Positions 46,628 to 56,349 are shown, counted from the first letter of the stretch. The stretch is DNA of 64,000 bases from Candidatus Saccharimonadota bacterium (GCA_027312225.1 DAICXK010000003.1:244-64243), one strand, 5' to 3'. Made by a program: numbers and translations. The notes: generated by a model not told the origin, from the letters alone.

Positions 46628-47485
46628 ATGAAAATCAATAGAGCTACCCCTGATAAGCATAAGTACCTCGCACCGTTGGTTCATATTGCACGCCCGCCTC
46701 AAACTGTCTTTTACAGTGGTGTGCTGCCCGAACAGCGTCGTCCAACTATCGCAATCGTAGGGACTCGTCGACCATCTCGGTACGGCCAAGAAGTCACCCA
46801 GATGTTTGCCACTGAACTCGCGAGGCAGGGGATTATTGTCGTCAGCGGGCTTGCACTCGGCGTTGACGCCATCGCCCACCGGGCGGCCCTCGAAGCCCGC
46901 GGCACAACAATTGCCGTCCTTGGCAACGGGCTACCGACCATCTATCCATCAAGTCACCGGCACCTTGCCCATGAGATTATTACGAATGGCGGCGCCCTCA
47001 TCAGTGAGTATGAACCCGAGACTCCTGCTCGCAACTACCGTTTTCTCGAGCGAAACCGCATTGTCAGCGGCATTGCCGACGCCATTATCATCACCGAAGC
47101 AGCCGCGCGTAGCGGTACTCTTAATACCACGGTGCATGCACTTGAACAGGGTAAAGAAGTGTTTGTCGTACCTGGAAATATTACAAGCCCGCTGAGTGCC
47201 GGATGTAACGCGCTCCTCCGCCAGGGCGCTACGCCCGCAATGCACGCCGACGACATTCTGAATGTCATCGCACCAGATATAACGACCACTCAGCCCCAGT
47301 TGCCCCTCGGTACAACTGTCGAAGAAACAACCATTATCCAGTTAATTCAATCGGGCATACGTGATGGCGACGAGCTACAGCGGGCAAGCGGCATCACCGC
47401 AAGCACCTTCTCGACCACGCTGACCATGCTCGAGCTTGCTGGCACAATCCGGTCACTTGGATCAAACCAGTGGACACTGCGCTAG
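46628..47485 (+). CDS. dprA: DNA-processing protein DprA
   Basis: About 285 residues. DprA protects incoming single-stranded DNA and loads RecA during natural transformation. The Rossmann core is visible as TIAIVGTRRPSRYG, VVSGLALGVDAIAHRAAL, TIAVLGNGL, YPSSHRHL and the EAAARSGTLNTT loop, then VFVVPGNITSPLSAGCNALLRQGA. A C-terminal winged helix (DprA_WH) follows. ATG 46628 is chosen because the earlier in-frame ATG at 46601 lies within the opposing ncRNA promoter and adds nine non-family residues; 46601 remains possible. With the pilin and VirD4/VirB4-like genes downstream it fits DNA uptake. Confidence 0.92.
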   Translation: MKINRATPDKHKYLAPLVHIARPPQTVFYSGVLPEQRRPTIAIVGTRRPSRYGQEVTQMFATELARQGIIVVSGLALGVDAIAHRAALEARGTTIAVLGNGLPTIYPSSHRHLAHEIITNGGALISEYEPETPARNYRFLERNRIVSGIADAIIITEAAARSGTLNTTVHALEQGKEVFVVPGNITSPLSAGCNALLRQGATPAMHADDILNVIAPDITTTQPQLPLGTTVEETTIIQLIQSGIRDGDELQRASGITASTFSTTLTMLELAGTIRSLGSNQWTLR

Positions 47486-48054
47486 GCAGCGAGGCGGTAG
47501 GCATCTCTGACATTATGGACAGTCAGCTCGGCCTCAACTTCTTGGCGCCATGTCGTGGCGAGGGTGATGAGTTTTTCGTCCTCATTATCCTCAACAAGTT
47601 CGTGCACCATCGTATCTAGGACATCTATCATCTCAAGGTAGGCGCGCTGGTCTGACTGGTCATAGTCGTGACCACGGACCTCGATACGACGCTTGATCTC
47701 GTCCATCGTCCAATCTTGCACCGCCCGGGCATATAATTTATCTTGCTCTGATAACAATTCAAGTCGCTCTTTTAGCTCTTCACAGGCCATTTGCGCCTCG
47801 TATTCGAGGTCTTTCAATAGATTGGTTGCCTCAATCGCCATACCGTCACCTATACGATCATCCCGCTCGCTAGCCCGTCGCTGCAGCTCTAGCGCATACG
47901 CTAACCGCTCCGAATAGGGCGCAATCAGCAAATCCGCCCCGTTTGGGTCGTATCCAGACGTCTCATATTCGTCATACACTTTCCTAGGATCAGGAAAATC
48001 ATCATCCTCTTCAACCCATAACGGGTAAACATTGGCGGCTTCTCTTGTCTTCAT
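47482..48054 (-). CDS. Hypothetical acidic helical protein, 190 aa
   Basis: A 190-residue acidic protein. The first 45 residues are rich in Asp and Glu, and the rest is predicted helical with coiled-coil character (LEYEAQMACEELKERLELLSEQ). No family recognised. ATG 48054 follows AGGGGTT; an earlier ATG at 48093 is possible. A promoter-like TTGACG-17-TACGAT lies ~90 nt upstream on the minus strand, so the mRNA has a leader. It converges on dprA with a 4-nt overlap of the stop codons. Confidence 0.7.
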   Translation of the reverse strand: MKTREAANVYPLWVEEDDDFPDPRKVYDEYETSGYDPNGADLLIAPYSERLAYALELQRRASERDDRIGDGMAIEATNLLKDLEYEAQMACEELKERLELLSEQDKLYARAVQDWTMDEIKRRIEVRGHDYDQSDQRAYLEMIDVLDTMVHELVEDNEDEKLITLATTWRQEVEAELTVHNVRDAYRLAA

Positions 48055-48260
48055 AGCAACCCCTTTTGTGCATGTTTTGTATGTTAGCAACACAGGGTGG
48101 TTACAGGTTTACCGTAAAATCCTGTATTTCTATCCATATCGTACACCTGTCAAGCACACCCGTCAACAGCCACGGTTTGCTTTTTCTTTCTTGACCAAGT
48201 ACTATAACACACTGTGTTTGCAAAAAAAGACAAGCACGTATATCGTTAGACGTAAGATTT

Positions 48261-50585
48261 ATGAGCAAAAACCTAGTTATCGTAGAGAGCCCCGCCAAAG
48301 CTAAGACAATCGAGAAGTATCTCGGCAAGGATTTTACGGTACTCTCAAGTATCGGCCACATCCGTTCTATTCCAAAAAAGACGGCCGATGGTACGCCTCC
48401 CATCGATATAAAGAATGGGTTCAAGACCCAGTACGAGATTGATCCCGAAAAGAAGAAGACCATCGCCGAACTCCGCAAGGCAGCCAAGTCAGCCGAAACA
48501 ATCTGGCTGGCAACCGATGAAGACCGCGAAGGAGAGGCAATTGCTTGGCATCTTTGCGAAGTCCTGAAACTCGACCCGCGAGTCACCAAACGTATCGTTT
48601 TTCATGAAATCACAAAATCTGCCATTGAAGAGGCGGTCAAGTATCCTCGCACTGTTGACATGAGAATGGTCGAGGCACAACAAGCTCGCCAAATCTTGGA
48701 TCGTATTGTAGGCTTTGAGCTATCACCCGTGGTATGGCAAAAGGTTCCTGGCGGCAAATCTGCCGGCCGCGTACAGTCACCAGCCGTGCGCCTTCTCGTT
48801 GAACGCGAGCGCGAGATCACCGCCTTTGAGGGCTCGTCACAGTTCAAAGTCAGCGCTTTGTTTTATCATGGCAATGACGAATTTAAGGCTGAATTAAAAC
48901 AGCGTTTCGATACCGAAGAAGAAGCCAGGGATTTCCTTGAAAGTCTAGAAGATGCCACTTTCACCGTCAGTGGCATTACCAAGAGTCCCAGCACGCGTAA
49001 CCCAGGTGCGCCTTTTACCACCAGTACTCTACAGCAAGAGGCCAACAGTAAGCTCAGCTTTGGATCAAAGGCGACTATGGCGGCGGCTCAAAAACTGTAT
49101 CAGGCAGGTAAAATTACGTATATGCGTACCGATAGCGTCAATCTGTCGGGCCAAGCTATTGCCAGCGCAACCGATTTCATCAAACGCCTCTACGGACCGG
49201 AATATTCAACCATTCGTAAATTCAAAACCAAGAACAGCAGCGCCCAGGAAGCGCATGAGGCAATACGCCCAACTGATATCAGCCTCGAAACTGCCAGCAA
49301 TAATGAATATGACCAAAAATTATACGACCTCATACGTAGGCGTACATTGGCATCCCAAATGGCACCAGCACAACTCGAGAATACCACCGTCACCATTACC
49401 ATTTCATCCCATAGCGAAGTATTTGAGGCGAAGGGGCAGGTGATTACTTTTGATGGCTTTCTGCGCGTATATGGGTCCAATAAAGAAGAGATCCTACCGT
49501 CACTGACTGACGGCGACACGATACATTCTAGCGAAATTAGCGCTCGTCAAGCATTCACCAAGCCACCAGCTCGATACACCGAAGGAAGCCTCGTGAAGAA
49601 ACTTGAGGACCTCGGCATCGGTCGACCATCAACCTACGCCACTATTATTGATACCGTTCAGACCCGTGGGTACGTAGAGAAGGGTGACAGCGAGGGTGCA
49701 CCGCGTGATGTTGTTACACTTGCGCTGGTCAACGGTGCTGTCGAACGTGAAATCGTTCAAGAAAAGACCGGTTCGACCAGGGGAAAGCTGATTCCAACAC
49801 CGTCTGGTGAACTAATCGCCGATTTCTTGACTAACCACTTTGAAAAGATTGTCGACTACGACTTTACCGCCAATGTTGAACAAGAATTCGACAAAATTGC
49901 CACTGGCAGCCTGGCGCGTAATAGTATGTTGCAAAACTTCTACACGCCGTTCCACGAACTCATCGCCCAATCTGGCGGCATCGACCGCAGTACCGTGGGC
50001 GCCAATAGGGAAGTCGGTACCGATCCGGTGTCCAGCAAGCCGATCTTCGCCAGGTTCGGCCGTTTTGGCCCGATGCTACAGCTAGGATCGCAGGACGACA
50101 ACGAAAAACCCACTTTTGCACCTCTGCCGCGCGGCACCAAAATTGAGACCGTCACCCTCGAACAAGCGCTTGAGGCCTTTAAACTCCCCCGTATTGTCGG
50201 CAAAACCCCAGAAGGTGTCGACATCCGCGCCAGTGTCGGTCGCTTTGGTCCGTTCATTCAAATCGGCACCAAGACTACCAAGACAAAACCTCTCTACGTC
50301 AGCCTTAAAGAGGACGACCCACATGACATCACTCTCAATCGAGCACTCGAGCTTTACGCCGAGAAATTAAAGCTCGAAGCCGAAAAGAATGTCGCCGACT
50401 TTGGCGATGGCATCAAGATTCTAAACGGTCGCTTCGGTCCCTACGTTACTGATGGCGCTAAGAATATCAAGGTTCCAAAAGATACAGATCCTAAAGAGGT
50501 AACCCACGAACAAGCCAAGAGCCTACTGAAAGAGGCAAAACCTAGCAAAAAACGCCCTACACGCCGTACGTCAAAAAAGAAGTAG
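48261..50585 (+). CDS. topA: DNA topoisomerase I (type IA)
   Basis: A 774-residue enzyme that relaxes negative supercoils through a 5'-phosphotyrosine. The Toprim domain starts VIVESPAKAKTI and contains ATDEDREGEAIAWHL. The active-site Tyr is Y287 in ITYMRTDS. The C-terminus has three glycine-rich repeats (RFGPMLQLG, RFGPFIQIG, RFGPYVTDG) of the toprim-C type in place of the four-cysteine zinc ribbons of E. coli TopA, and a Lys/Arg-rich tail. TTAGACG lies upstream of the ATG. Confidence 0.96.
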   Translation: MSKNLVIVESPAKAKTIEKYLGKDFTVLSSIGHIRSIPKKTADGTPPIDIKNGFKTQYEIDPEKKKTIAELRKAAKSAETIWLATDEDREGEAIAWHLCEVLKLDPRVTKRIVFHEITKSAIEEAVKYPRTVDMRMVEAQQARQILDRIVGFELSPVVWQKVPGGKSAGRVQSPAVRLLVEREREITAFEGSSQFKVSALFYHGNDEFKAELKQRFDTEEEARDFLESLEDATFTVSGITKSPSTRNPGAPFTTSTLQQEANSKLSFGSKATMAAAQKLYQAGKITYMRTDSVNLSGQAIASATDFIKRLYGPEYSTIRKFKTKNSSAQEAHEAIRPTDISLETASNNEYDQKLYDLIRRRTLASQMAPAQLENTTVTITISSHSEVFEAKGQVITFDGFLRVYGSNKEEILPSLTDGDTIHSSEISARQAFTKPPARYTEGSLVKKLEDLGIGRPSTYATIIDTVQTRGYVEKGDSEGAPRDVVTLALVNGAVEREIVQEKTGSTRGKLIPTPSGELIADFLTNHFEKIVDYDFTANVEQEFDKIATGSLARNSMLQNFYTPFHELIAQSGGIDRSTVGANREVGTDPVSSKPIFARFGRFGPMLQLGSQDDNEKPTFAPLPRGTKIETVTLEQALEAFKLPRIVGKTPEGVDIRASVGRFGPFIQIGTKTTKTKPLYVSLKEDDPHDITLNRALELYAEKLKLEAEKNVADFGDGIKILNGRFGPYVTDGAKNIKVPKDTDPKEVTHEQAKSLLKEAKPSKKRPTRRTSKKK

Positions 50586-50655
50586 CGCGGGCATTACTGA
50601 CATTACATAAAAATAGTCAAAAAAACCAAAATAGTGTAGGATAGGCATAGACATT

Positions 50656-51555
50656 ATGAAACACCTCAAAGGCTTTACTATCATCGAGATCGCAGTTGTT
50701 ATTATTATAATTTCGATTCTTGCCACACTTAGCGTCGCTAGTTATCAAGGCCTTCAAGGACGCGCCGCCAAAAATGCCGTCCTTTCAGATCTTCAGCACG
50801 CTAGCGTTGTTGTCGAACAATACGCACTAAAGAACGGTGGCAATTTCCCCGACAATGACTACCTTGCGGCCAACTTCAATAACACTAGCGACGTCAATCT
50901 TTCGATGATAGTCGACAACCAAGAAGTGAGCGAGGAGTCTACGGGTCCGATATACACAAACCTTACTGCAGTTCAAAATACAGTACTATTTCACGAGGTA
51001 TGTCGTCAGGTAATATCCGAGGAGGAATTCCAAATACTGCGTAGTCATGACGGCCAAGCCGTGAATAACAGCTACAACATATGGTGCGGAAGTAGCGATG
51101 GTGTTAACGGAATTAATGCTGGCTACTATCAGATCAACGGCTGGAACTCCACCCGCTGGAACATGCCCGTCACCCTAAGTCAGATTAATAATCGCATCAA
51201 CAATCCACCAACTGACTCTTGGTGGAACATCGCAGATCTCGACAGTAGAACATATAGGGAAATACGCGATCGGTTTCTTGCCGTAGGTGGAACATTCCCA
51301 CTTACGACCGCTTGGGACTCATGGGGCAGTTGTGCTCCAAACTGGGCCGGTGTATGGACCTGTAATGGTAGGCCCCGAGAAGAACTTCCTGTCCTACCAC
51401 CAGCAGGTGGTGGTGGAAGCGACGACTCGAGCAATGACGGCAGCAGCTACTGCATTATCGCTACGCATGAACGATACACAGATCTTCTGTATTCATTCTC
51501 ATCAGACAACTTAACACCCAAAGAAGGCAACTGCGGCGGTACAGCTGCCGTCTAG
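50656..51555 (+). CDS. Type IV pilin-like protein
   Basis: A 299-residue protein. A short basic leader (MKHLKG) is followed by FTIIEIAVVIIIISILATLSV, the class III prepilin signal with Glu at position +5 after the predicted cleavage site, then an amphipathic helix and a large globular C-terminal domain with several cysteines. It would be cleaved by PilD and assembled into a pilus or pseudopilus. CATAGACAT lies just before the ATG. Type IV pili in Saccharibacteria are linked to host attachment or DNA uptake; which applies here is inference. Confidence 0.88.
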   Translation: MKHLKGFTIIEIAVVIIIISILATLSVASYQGLQGRAAKNAVLSDLQHASVVVEQYALKNGGNFPDNDYLAANFNNTSDVNLSMIVDNQEVSEESTGPIYTNLTAVQNTVLFHEVCRQVISEEEFQILRSHDGQAVNNSYNIWCGSSDGVNGINAGYYQINGWNSTRWNMPVTLSQINNRINNPPTDSWWNIADLDSRTYREIRDRFLAVGGTFPLTTAWDSWGSCAPNWAGVWTCNGRPREELPVLPPAGGGGSDDSSNDGSSYCIIATHERYTDLLYSFSSDNLTPKEGNCGGTAAV

Positions 51556-51644
51556 TACCGCTTACGCTTAAAACCTCTCACACCACAAAACTATCCATCT
51601 AGCTATCACCAAAACATTCTTTACATGTGCCGTCTACAATGTGA

Positions 51645-51700
51645 TATAATTTGTATAAGCACCCGAATAGTTTGACATTATGTATATAATCTTATATAAT
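51645..51700 (+). promoter_or_regulatory. Tandem promoters upstream of the sigma-4/HARE-HTH gene
   Basis: The proximal one is perfect: TTGACA (51672-51677), 17-bp spacer, TATAAT (51695-51700). A distal extended -10 TGATATAAT is at 51643-51650 with a poorer -35. The predicted leader is ~60 nt. Strong two-element promoters are rare among the native genes of this window. Confidence 0.8.
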
Positions 51701-51765
51701 CAAGCTAAAGAACATATATAAATCAGTTAATTCCTGAGGTGAGGCAGAGAGGATTCCACCAAAAC

Positions 51766-52824
51766 ATGAGCGATACACAAACATCCAGCATGGTCGAAAA
51801 TATTACCAAAGCAGTTGAACAGACACTTGAGGTAATCGACCAAGAGCGCGAGCGCGAGATTATTACGCGTCGTTTTGGGCTTTTTGAACGAAAAGAAACA
51901 CTAGAACAAATCGGTGAACTACTAGGCATCACCCGAGAGCGCGTGCGCCAACTTGAAAAGGCGATTATGATTCGTTTGCGAACTGCCGCTGAAGAAGGTA
52001 AAATCCCTGCCTTGACCGCTATTGAAAAACAAATTGTCGCACACCTTAGCGAATCTGGCCGCGTCTCCCGTGTCACCAACCTTGCTGACGCCTTGACCGG
52101 TCACACTAGCACCTTGCAAGAGCGCGCACGTGTCGCTTTTTTGGCAGAACTTGCACCAAACCTCAGTGTTGTTAGTGAAAACGATCACTATTATCATGCT
52201 GTAGGTCTCAAAGAACACGGCGACGACAAAAAGATCAAAGGTAACGTTGACATCATCGTCAAACAAATCAAAACGCATGGCCAGCCAATCACGGCCGAAC
52301 AACTTCATGATCTTTTGGCGTTCGAACATCCGTCACACATTCATGCGCATGCCACCGTCAGCAAAAACCTTGCCAGCCTTAAAAAGAACTGGGGCCTTAT
52401 TAAATGGCCGACTGTTAACCCAAAGAACATTCGCGACAAAATTTATGTTATCCTGTCAGACCACGGCAAGCCACTACACTTCAGTGAAATCGCTGGCGCC
52501 ATCAAAGACAGTAGCTTCAAACGCCGCGATGTTACCACTCAGGCAATTCACAACGAACTGATTAAAGACAAGCGCTTTGTGCTGATCGGTCGTGGCATTT
52601 ACGCACTGAACGACTGGGGATTCTCTCGTGGTACCGTCTCAGATATCATCGCCGACATCCTCAAAGAGGCGAATGAGCCACTTCACCGCGACGAGATTGT
52701 CAAACGCGTACTAAAAAGCCGTCAAGTCAAAGAAACGACCATCCTCTTGAACCTGCAATCAAAGCCACAGTTCAAGCGTGTCGCCAAAGCAACCTACGCT
52801 CTCGAGAACACCAAGACGAAGTAA
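51766..52824 (+). CDS. Sigma-70 region 4 plus HARE-HTH winged-helix protein
   Basis: A 352-residue putative transcription factor. Residues ~25-72 match sigma-70 region 4, including the HTH that reads the -35 (FERKETLEQIGELLGITRE, then RVRQLEKAI). Region 2, which would bind the -10, is absent. After two less clear helical domains (~80-150 and ~155-215), there are two winged-helix modules of HARE/RpoE-delta type (~220-275 RDKIYVILSDHGKPLHFSEI and ~285-345 VSDIIADILKEANEPLHRDE). It may bind RNA polymerase or promoters as a modulator, not a full sigma factor. ATG 51766 is used; a GTG at 51739 is possible. Confidence 0.85.
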   Translation: MSDTQTSSMVENITKAVEQTLEVIDQEREREIITRRFGLFERKETLEQIGELLGITRERVRQLEKAIMIRLRTAAEEGKIPALTAIEKQIVAHLSESGRVSRVTNLADALTGHTSTLQERARVAFLAELAPNLSVVSENDHYYHAVGLKEHGDDKKIKGNVDIIVKQIKTHGQPITAEQLHDLLAFEHPSHIHAHATVSKNLASLKKNWGLIKWPTVNPKNIRDKIYVILSDHGKPLHFSEIAGAIKDSSFKRRDVTTQAIHNELIKDKRFVLIGRGIYALNDWGFSRGTVSDIIADILKEANEPLHRDEIVKRVLKSRQVKETTILLNLQSKPQFKRVAKATYALENTKTK

Positions 52825-52869
52825 GTTGCTAATCTTGGGCGTTAGTGCGACAATAAAAGGGTAAACATT

Positions 52870-55542
52870 ATGAGCATTTTCTCTTGGTTATTCGATACAT
52901 TGTTGCAATGGTACGTTTGGATGCCTATTGTTGGCGTTCTTGCATACCTAACATGGCGCAACAATCGTATTATCGATGCCGTCAAATCAACCGACAGCGT
53001 GCTACTAATACTGGAGATTCCAAAGGCCAACGACAAGCAAGAGCTCGCCGCCGAGCAGCTATTTGCGAGCCTCCACGGTATTCTTCGCGACAAACAAGAG
53101 CTAAAGCTCAATGGTGGCGTCCAAGAGCACCTTAGTTTCGAGATTGCCAGCGTCAACGGTCAAATCCGATTCTATGTCTGGGTGCCCAAGAATCTCCGCA
53201 GCTTTGTCGAAGGTCAGATCTATGCCCAATATCCGACTGTACAGATTAACGAAGCCGATGAGGACTACGTCGTTCATGAACGCGACCACAGCGTCGTGTA
53301 TACGTCGGAAATCACACTGACTGATAACGAGGCCCTCCCAATCAAGACCTTCCAAAATTTTGAGGTCGACCCTCTCGCGGGTATCACCGGAACCCTGGCA
53401 AAGCTCGACAGTGGGGAAGAGGTGTGGGTACAAATTATTGCACGTCCTGTCGCTGACGAATGGCACAAAAAGTCCGAGCAATGGATTAAATCAACCAAAA
53501 ACGGCAACCCGTTTGGGTTCTTGTCGGGTGGCGGGTCACTTAACTTTCGATGGCTGGCTGAAGTCCTCGAAGCACTCTGGAAACCACCAGAAGGCACCGC
53601 TGGCGCACCCGCTGCGGGAAAAGAATTGTCTGATCGTGACAAAACGCGCATTAGCGAGGCCGAAAAGAAGGCGGCAAAACTGGGGTACCAAGTCAAACTG
53701 CGTATCGCATACCTTGGCGAAAGCCAGACCAACGCCAAACTGCAAATGCAGGCGATTGTCGGAACATTCAAACAGTTTAACAGCACCAACCTCAACGGAT
53801 TCAAGATGGCTAGCCCAAGCTTCGCGAAAGACGACCTGATGTTCTATAAGGCTCGGTCATTCGCTGATCGTGGGTTTATTCTTAATATCGAGGAATTAGC
53901 CTCGGTCTTTCACCTGCCACACACCAACGTTGAAACACCGAATATTGTCTGGGCATCGTCAAAGACTGCCGAACCGCCTGCCAAGCTGCCTGTCATCACC
54001 GGCAATGACGCCATTGACGAGAACATCAGCGCCTTCGGCCTGACAAACTTCCGTGGTATCAATCATCAGTTTGGCATGCTTCGTTATGACCGCAGCCGCC
54101 ACGTGTATATCATCGGGCAGACCGGTGCGGGTAAGTCAGGCCTGTTAGAGTTGTTTGCACTGTCTGACATCTTTCATGGACAGGGTTACGCCATTATTGA
54201 TCCGCACGGTGACTTTGCCATCAACAACATGAAGTTTATCCCAGGGTCACGCCTCGACGACGTCGTTTATTTTAATCCCGCCGATACCGCGTATCCACTC
54301 GGCTTTAACCCGCTTGAGGTGTATAACCCATCGCAAAAGACCAACATTAGCTCTGAGGTTATCGGTGTTCTGAAACGTATGTTCGGTGAGAGCTGGGGAC
54401 CACGCCTTGAATATATCCTGCGTTACACCATCCTCGCGCTGCTCGACCGACCGAGTACCACCATGCTGGATATCACACGCATGCTCACCGACAAAAAATT
54501 CCGCAAAGAAACGTTGGACTACTGCCAAGATACCGTGGTGTTGAATTTCTGGAAGGTAGAGTTCGCCAGCTGGAATGACAAGTTCGTTGCCGAAGCCATC
54601 GCCCCAGTCCTTAACAAGGTCGGCGCCTTTACTGCCAACCCTGTCATCCGTAATATTATCGGCCAGCCCAAGTCAACGTTTAATATCCGTCAAATCATGG
54701 ACGAAGGCAAAATCCTGGTAGTCAACCTGTCCAAGGGTCTGATTGGCGAAGATAACGCCAGCATTCTAGGATCATTCCTCGTCACCAAAATTCAGCTGGC
54801 CGCAATGTCGCGTTCGGATATCCCCGACATCAAGGATCGCCGTCCGTTCTATCTTTATGTCGACGAGTTCCAGAACTTTGCCACCGACAGCTTTGCAACG
54901 ATTCTATCTGAGGCACGTAAATACGGTCTGAATCTGACAGTCGCTAACCAGTACATCTCACAGATGTCAGAGACCGTACGCGATGCCGTGTTTGGCAACG
55001 TCGGAACAATGATTAGCTTCCGCGTGTCGGCCGACGACAGCCCAATTCTGGCTAAACAGTTCGAGCCGCAATTCGAGCCAAATGACCTCCTGCAGATGCA
55101 CAACCGTCACTTTATCATCAACATGGTCATCAATGGCGAGAAGTCACCAGCATTTAGTGCAACGACCCTAACATTACCGCCGCAACAAGCAGATAACACC
55201 AGCCGCATCATTGAGCATACACGTCGTCGTTACAGCCGTCCTCGTGCCGAAGTTGAGGCCGAAATCAGCGCCGCTATCCAACCGCCAGATCACCTCAAAA
55301 AGCCAACGCCGCAGGCGGTGGGAGCCGTTAACTGGCCGATAAATGCACATACCCAAGTCGTAACGCCCACTCCGCCCGCGCCGGCACCCGAATCGCCAAA
55401 GCTTGAATTGCCACTCGTCGAAGACGGCCCGGCCAAGCCAACCGAGGCAATCGGTAGCGGCAGCGTAAAACCAAAGCGCAAGCGCACCCGCAGCCGCAAG
55501 AAGAAAACGCCGGCAGCCGCCGACGCACCAAAGACAGAATAA
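52870..55542 (+). CDS. VirD4/VirB4-like (type IV secretion-type) ATPase
   Basis: An 890-residue protein. One N-terminal membrane helix (~8-27), a large beta-rich region, then an HerA/FtsK-type ATPase with Walker A GQTGAGKSGLLE, IIDPHGDFA, NIIGQPKSTFNIRQIM, Walker B LYVDEFQNF and a late arginine region. A Pro-rich and strongly basic tail (KPKRKRTRSRKKK) ends the protein. Such conserved Saccharibacteria proteins are usually annotated as conjugative-transfer ATPases; they may translocate DNA or proteins. No other VirB genes are nearby, so it may serve the pilin and DprA machinery or an unknown exporter. Confidence 0.85.
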   Translation: MSIFSWLFDTLLQWYVWMPIVGVLAYLTWRNNRIIDAVKSTDSVLLILEIPKANDKQELAAEQLFASLHGILRDKQELKLNGGVQEHLSFEIASVNGQIRFYVWVPKNLRSFVEGQIYAQYPTVQINEADEDYVVHERDHSVVYTSEITLTDNEALPIKTFQNFEVDPLAGITGTLAKLDSGEEVWVQIIARPVADEWHKKSEQWIKSTKNGNPFGFLSGGGSLNFRWLAEVLEALWKPPEGTAGAPAAGKELSDRDKTRISEAEKKAAKLGYQVKLRIAYLGESQTNAKLQMQAIVGTFKQFNSTNLNGFKMASPSFAKDDLMFYKARSFADRGFILNIEELASVFHLPHTNVETPNIVWASSKTAEPPAKLPVITGNDAIDENISAFGLTNFRGINHQFGMLRYDRSRHVYIIGQTGAGKSGLLELFALSDIFHGQGYAIIDPHGDFAINNMKFIPGSRLDDVVYFNPADTAYPLGFNPLEVYNPSQKTNISSEVIGVLKRMFGESWGPRLEYILRYTILALLDRPSTTMLDITRMLTDKKFRKETLDYCQDTVVLNFWKVEFASWNDKFVAEAIAPVLNKVGAFTANPVIRNIIGQPKSTFNIRQIMDEGKILVVNLSKGLIGEDNASILGSFLVTKIQLAAMSRSDIPDIKDRRPFYLYVDEFQNFATDSFATILSEARKYGLNLTVANQYISQMSETVRDAVFGNVGTMISFRVSADDSPILAKQFEPQFEPNDLLQMHNRHFIINMVINGEKSPAFSATTLTLPPQQADNTSRIIEHTRRRYSRPRAEVEAEISAAIQPPDHLKKPTPQAVGAVNWPINAHTQVVTPTPPAPAPESPKLELPLVEDGPAKPTEAIGSGSVKPKRKRTRSRKKKTPAAADAPKTE

Positions 55543-55563
55543 TTCTCCCCCAGAAAGACTTGC

Positions 55564-55589
55564 GCCCCGCACCACGAATGGTGCGGGGC
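55564..55589 (-). terminator. GC-rich terminator of cassette 55630-56166
   Basis: A perfect 11-bp stem GCCCCGCACCA and complement with a TTCG loop on the minus strand. It is 40 nt past the stop; between them is the palindrome GCCCTCGAGGGC (55607-55618). It also lies 22 nt beyond the VirD4-like gene and may serve both. Confidence 0.75.
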
Positions 55590-55629
55590 AGCCACTTGGC
55601 CAGCGAGCCCTCGAGGGCAGAAGAGGAAC

Positions 55630-56166
55630 TCAGTCAGAGCGCTCCTCATACGGATGCCACTTCCAGGTGTCGGCCACCATCATGGGAAGGGCGTGCATGA
55701 CGCCATCCACCTCGATGTGCTCCTCACGAGAGACAACGACGATGTAGTCCTGGTTCGCGACCTCAGCGTTGATTGCATCGAACACCGGGTCGGGCAGGCC
55801 GAGCACCGTCAGGATCCGACGACTGAGCTTCGATCCAGATCCGTCATAGCCCAGCAGGGCGTTGACCGCGTGGATCACCGGCACACCCTTGTCATCGAAG
55901 AAGACAGCCCCACGCCGCGACGTCGGACGATCCCAGATGAACTCGACACGAGCGATGCGCCCCATCGAAGCATGAGGACCGGTAGCCAGGTTGTTGTACC
56001 CGCGCAGGATCTCTCCCAGCACGGGCCAACATGCCTCGGCATCGTCACTGAACGTCATGAAGCTCACGGCGTACAGCAGCGCACCGTCATCATGACGGTC
56101 GGTCGTACCGAGGGTCATGACGCGCGGGTCCTCATACGGAACCTTGGTATGCGCCTTGTAGGGCAC
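55630..56166 (-). CDS. Unrecognised 178-aa cassette protein
   Basis: A soluble, slightly acidic 178-residue protein with alternating beta and helical segments, two Trp in a WKWHPYEE C-terminus and a DDKGVPVIHAVNALLG middle region. No family recognised. It starts at GTG 56166 after an AGAGGAGT Shine-Dalgarno. Codons are GC-ending. It forms a divergent pair with the cassette at 56350, the same arrangement as 45166/45738. Confidence 0.75.
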   Translation of the reverse strand: MPYKAHTKVPYEDPRVMTLGTTDRHDDGALLYAVSFMTFSDDAEACWPVLGEILRGYNNLATGPHASMGRIARVEFIWDRPTSRRGAVFFDDKGVPVIHAVNALLGYDGSGSKLSRRILTVLGLPDPVFDAINAEVANQDYIVVVSREEHIEVDGVMHALPMMVADTWKWHPYEERSD

Positions 56167-56224
56167 TGTTACTCCTCTGTTCGTGCCTCGCTCACTACGG
56201 ATGTAGGAACATAAGCATCATCTT

Positions 56225-56252
56225 ATTATACCATGTTTTTATTTAATAACAA
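56225..56252 (-). promoter_or_regulatory. Promoter of cassette 55630-56166
   Basis: On the minus strand, TTGTTA (56247-56252), a 16-bp spacer and TATAAT (56225-56230). The leader is ~50 nt with a weak 4-bp stem (56195-56206). Confidence 0.65.
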
Positions 56253-56265
56253 AGAGTCATAGGTA

Positions 56266-56294
56266 TTGAATATAGTACAATAATGTGATATAAT
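56266..56294 (+). promoter_or_regulatory. Promoter of cassette 56350-56871
   Basis: TTGAAT (56266-56271), a 17-bp spacer and TATAAT (56289-56294). Predicted start near 56301. Confidence 0.75.
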
Positions 56295-56301
56295 ATTTCT
56301 A

Positions 56302-56323
56302 CTTGTGCGGATCCCCGCGCAAG
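56302..56323 (+). promoter_or_regulatory. 5' stem-loop of cassette mRNA 56350-56871
   Basis: CTTGTGCGG-ATCC-CCGCGCAAG, 9 bp including one G-U, at the very 5' end of the predicted transcript. The Shine-Dalgarno-like GGAG follows ~18 nt later. Confidence 0.6.
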
Positions 56324-56349
56324 ACGACCCTACACAGATTGGAGCCGAG

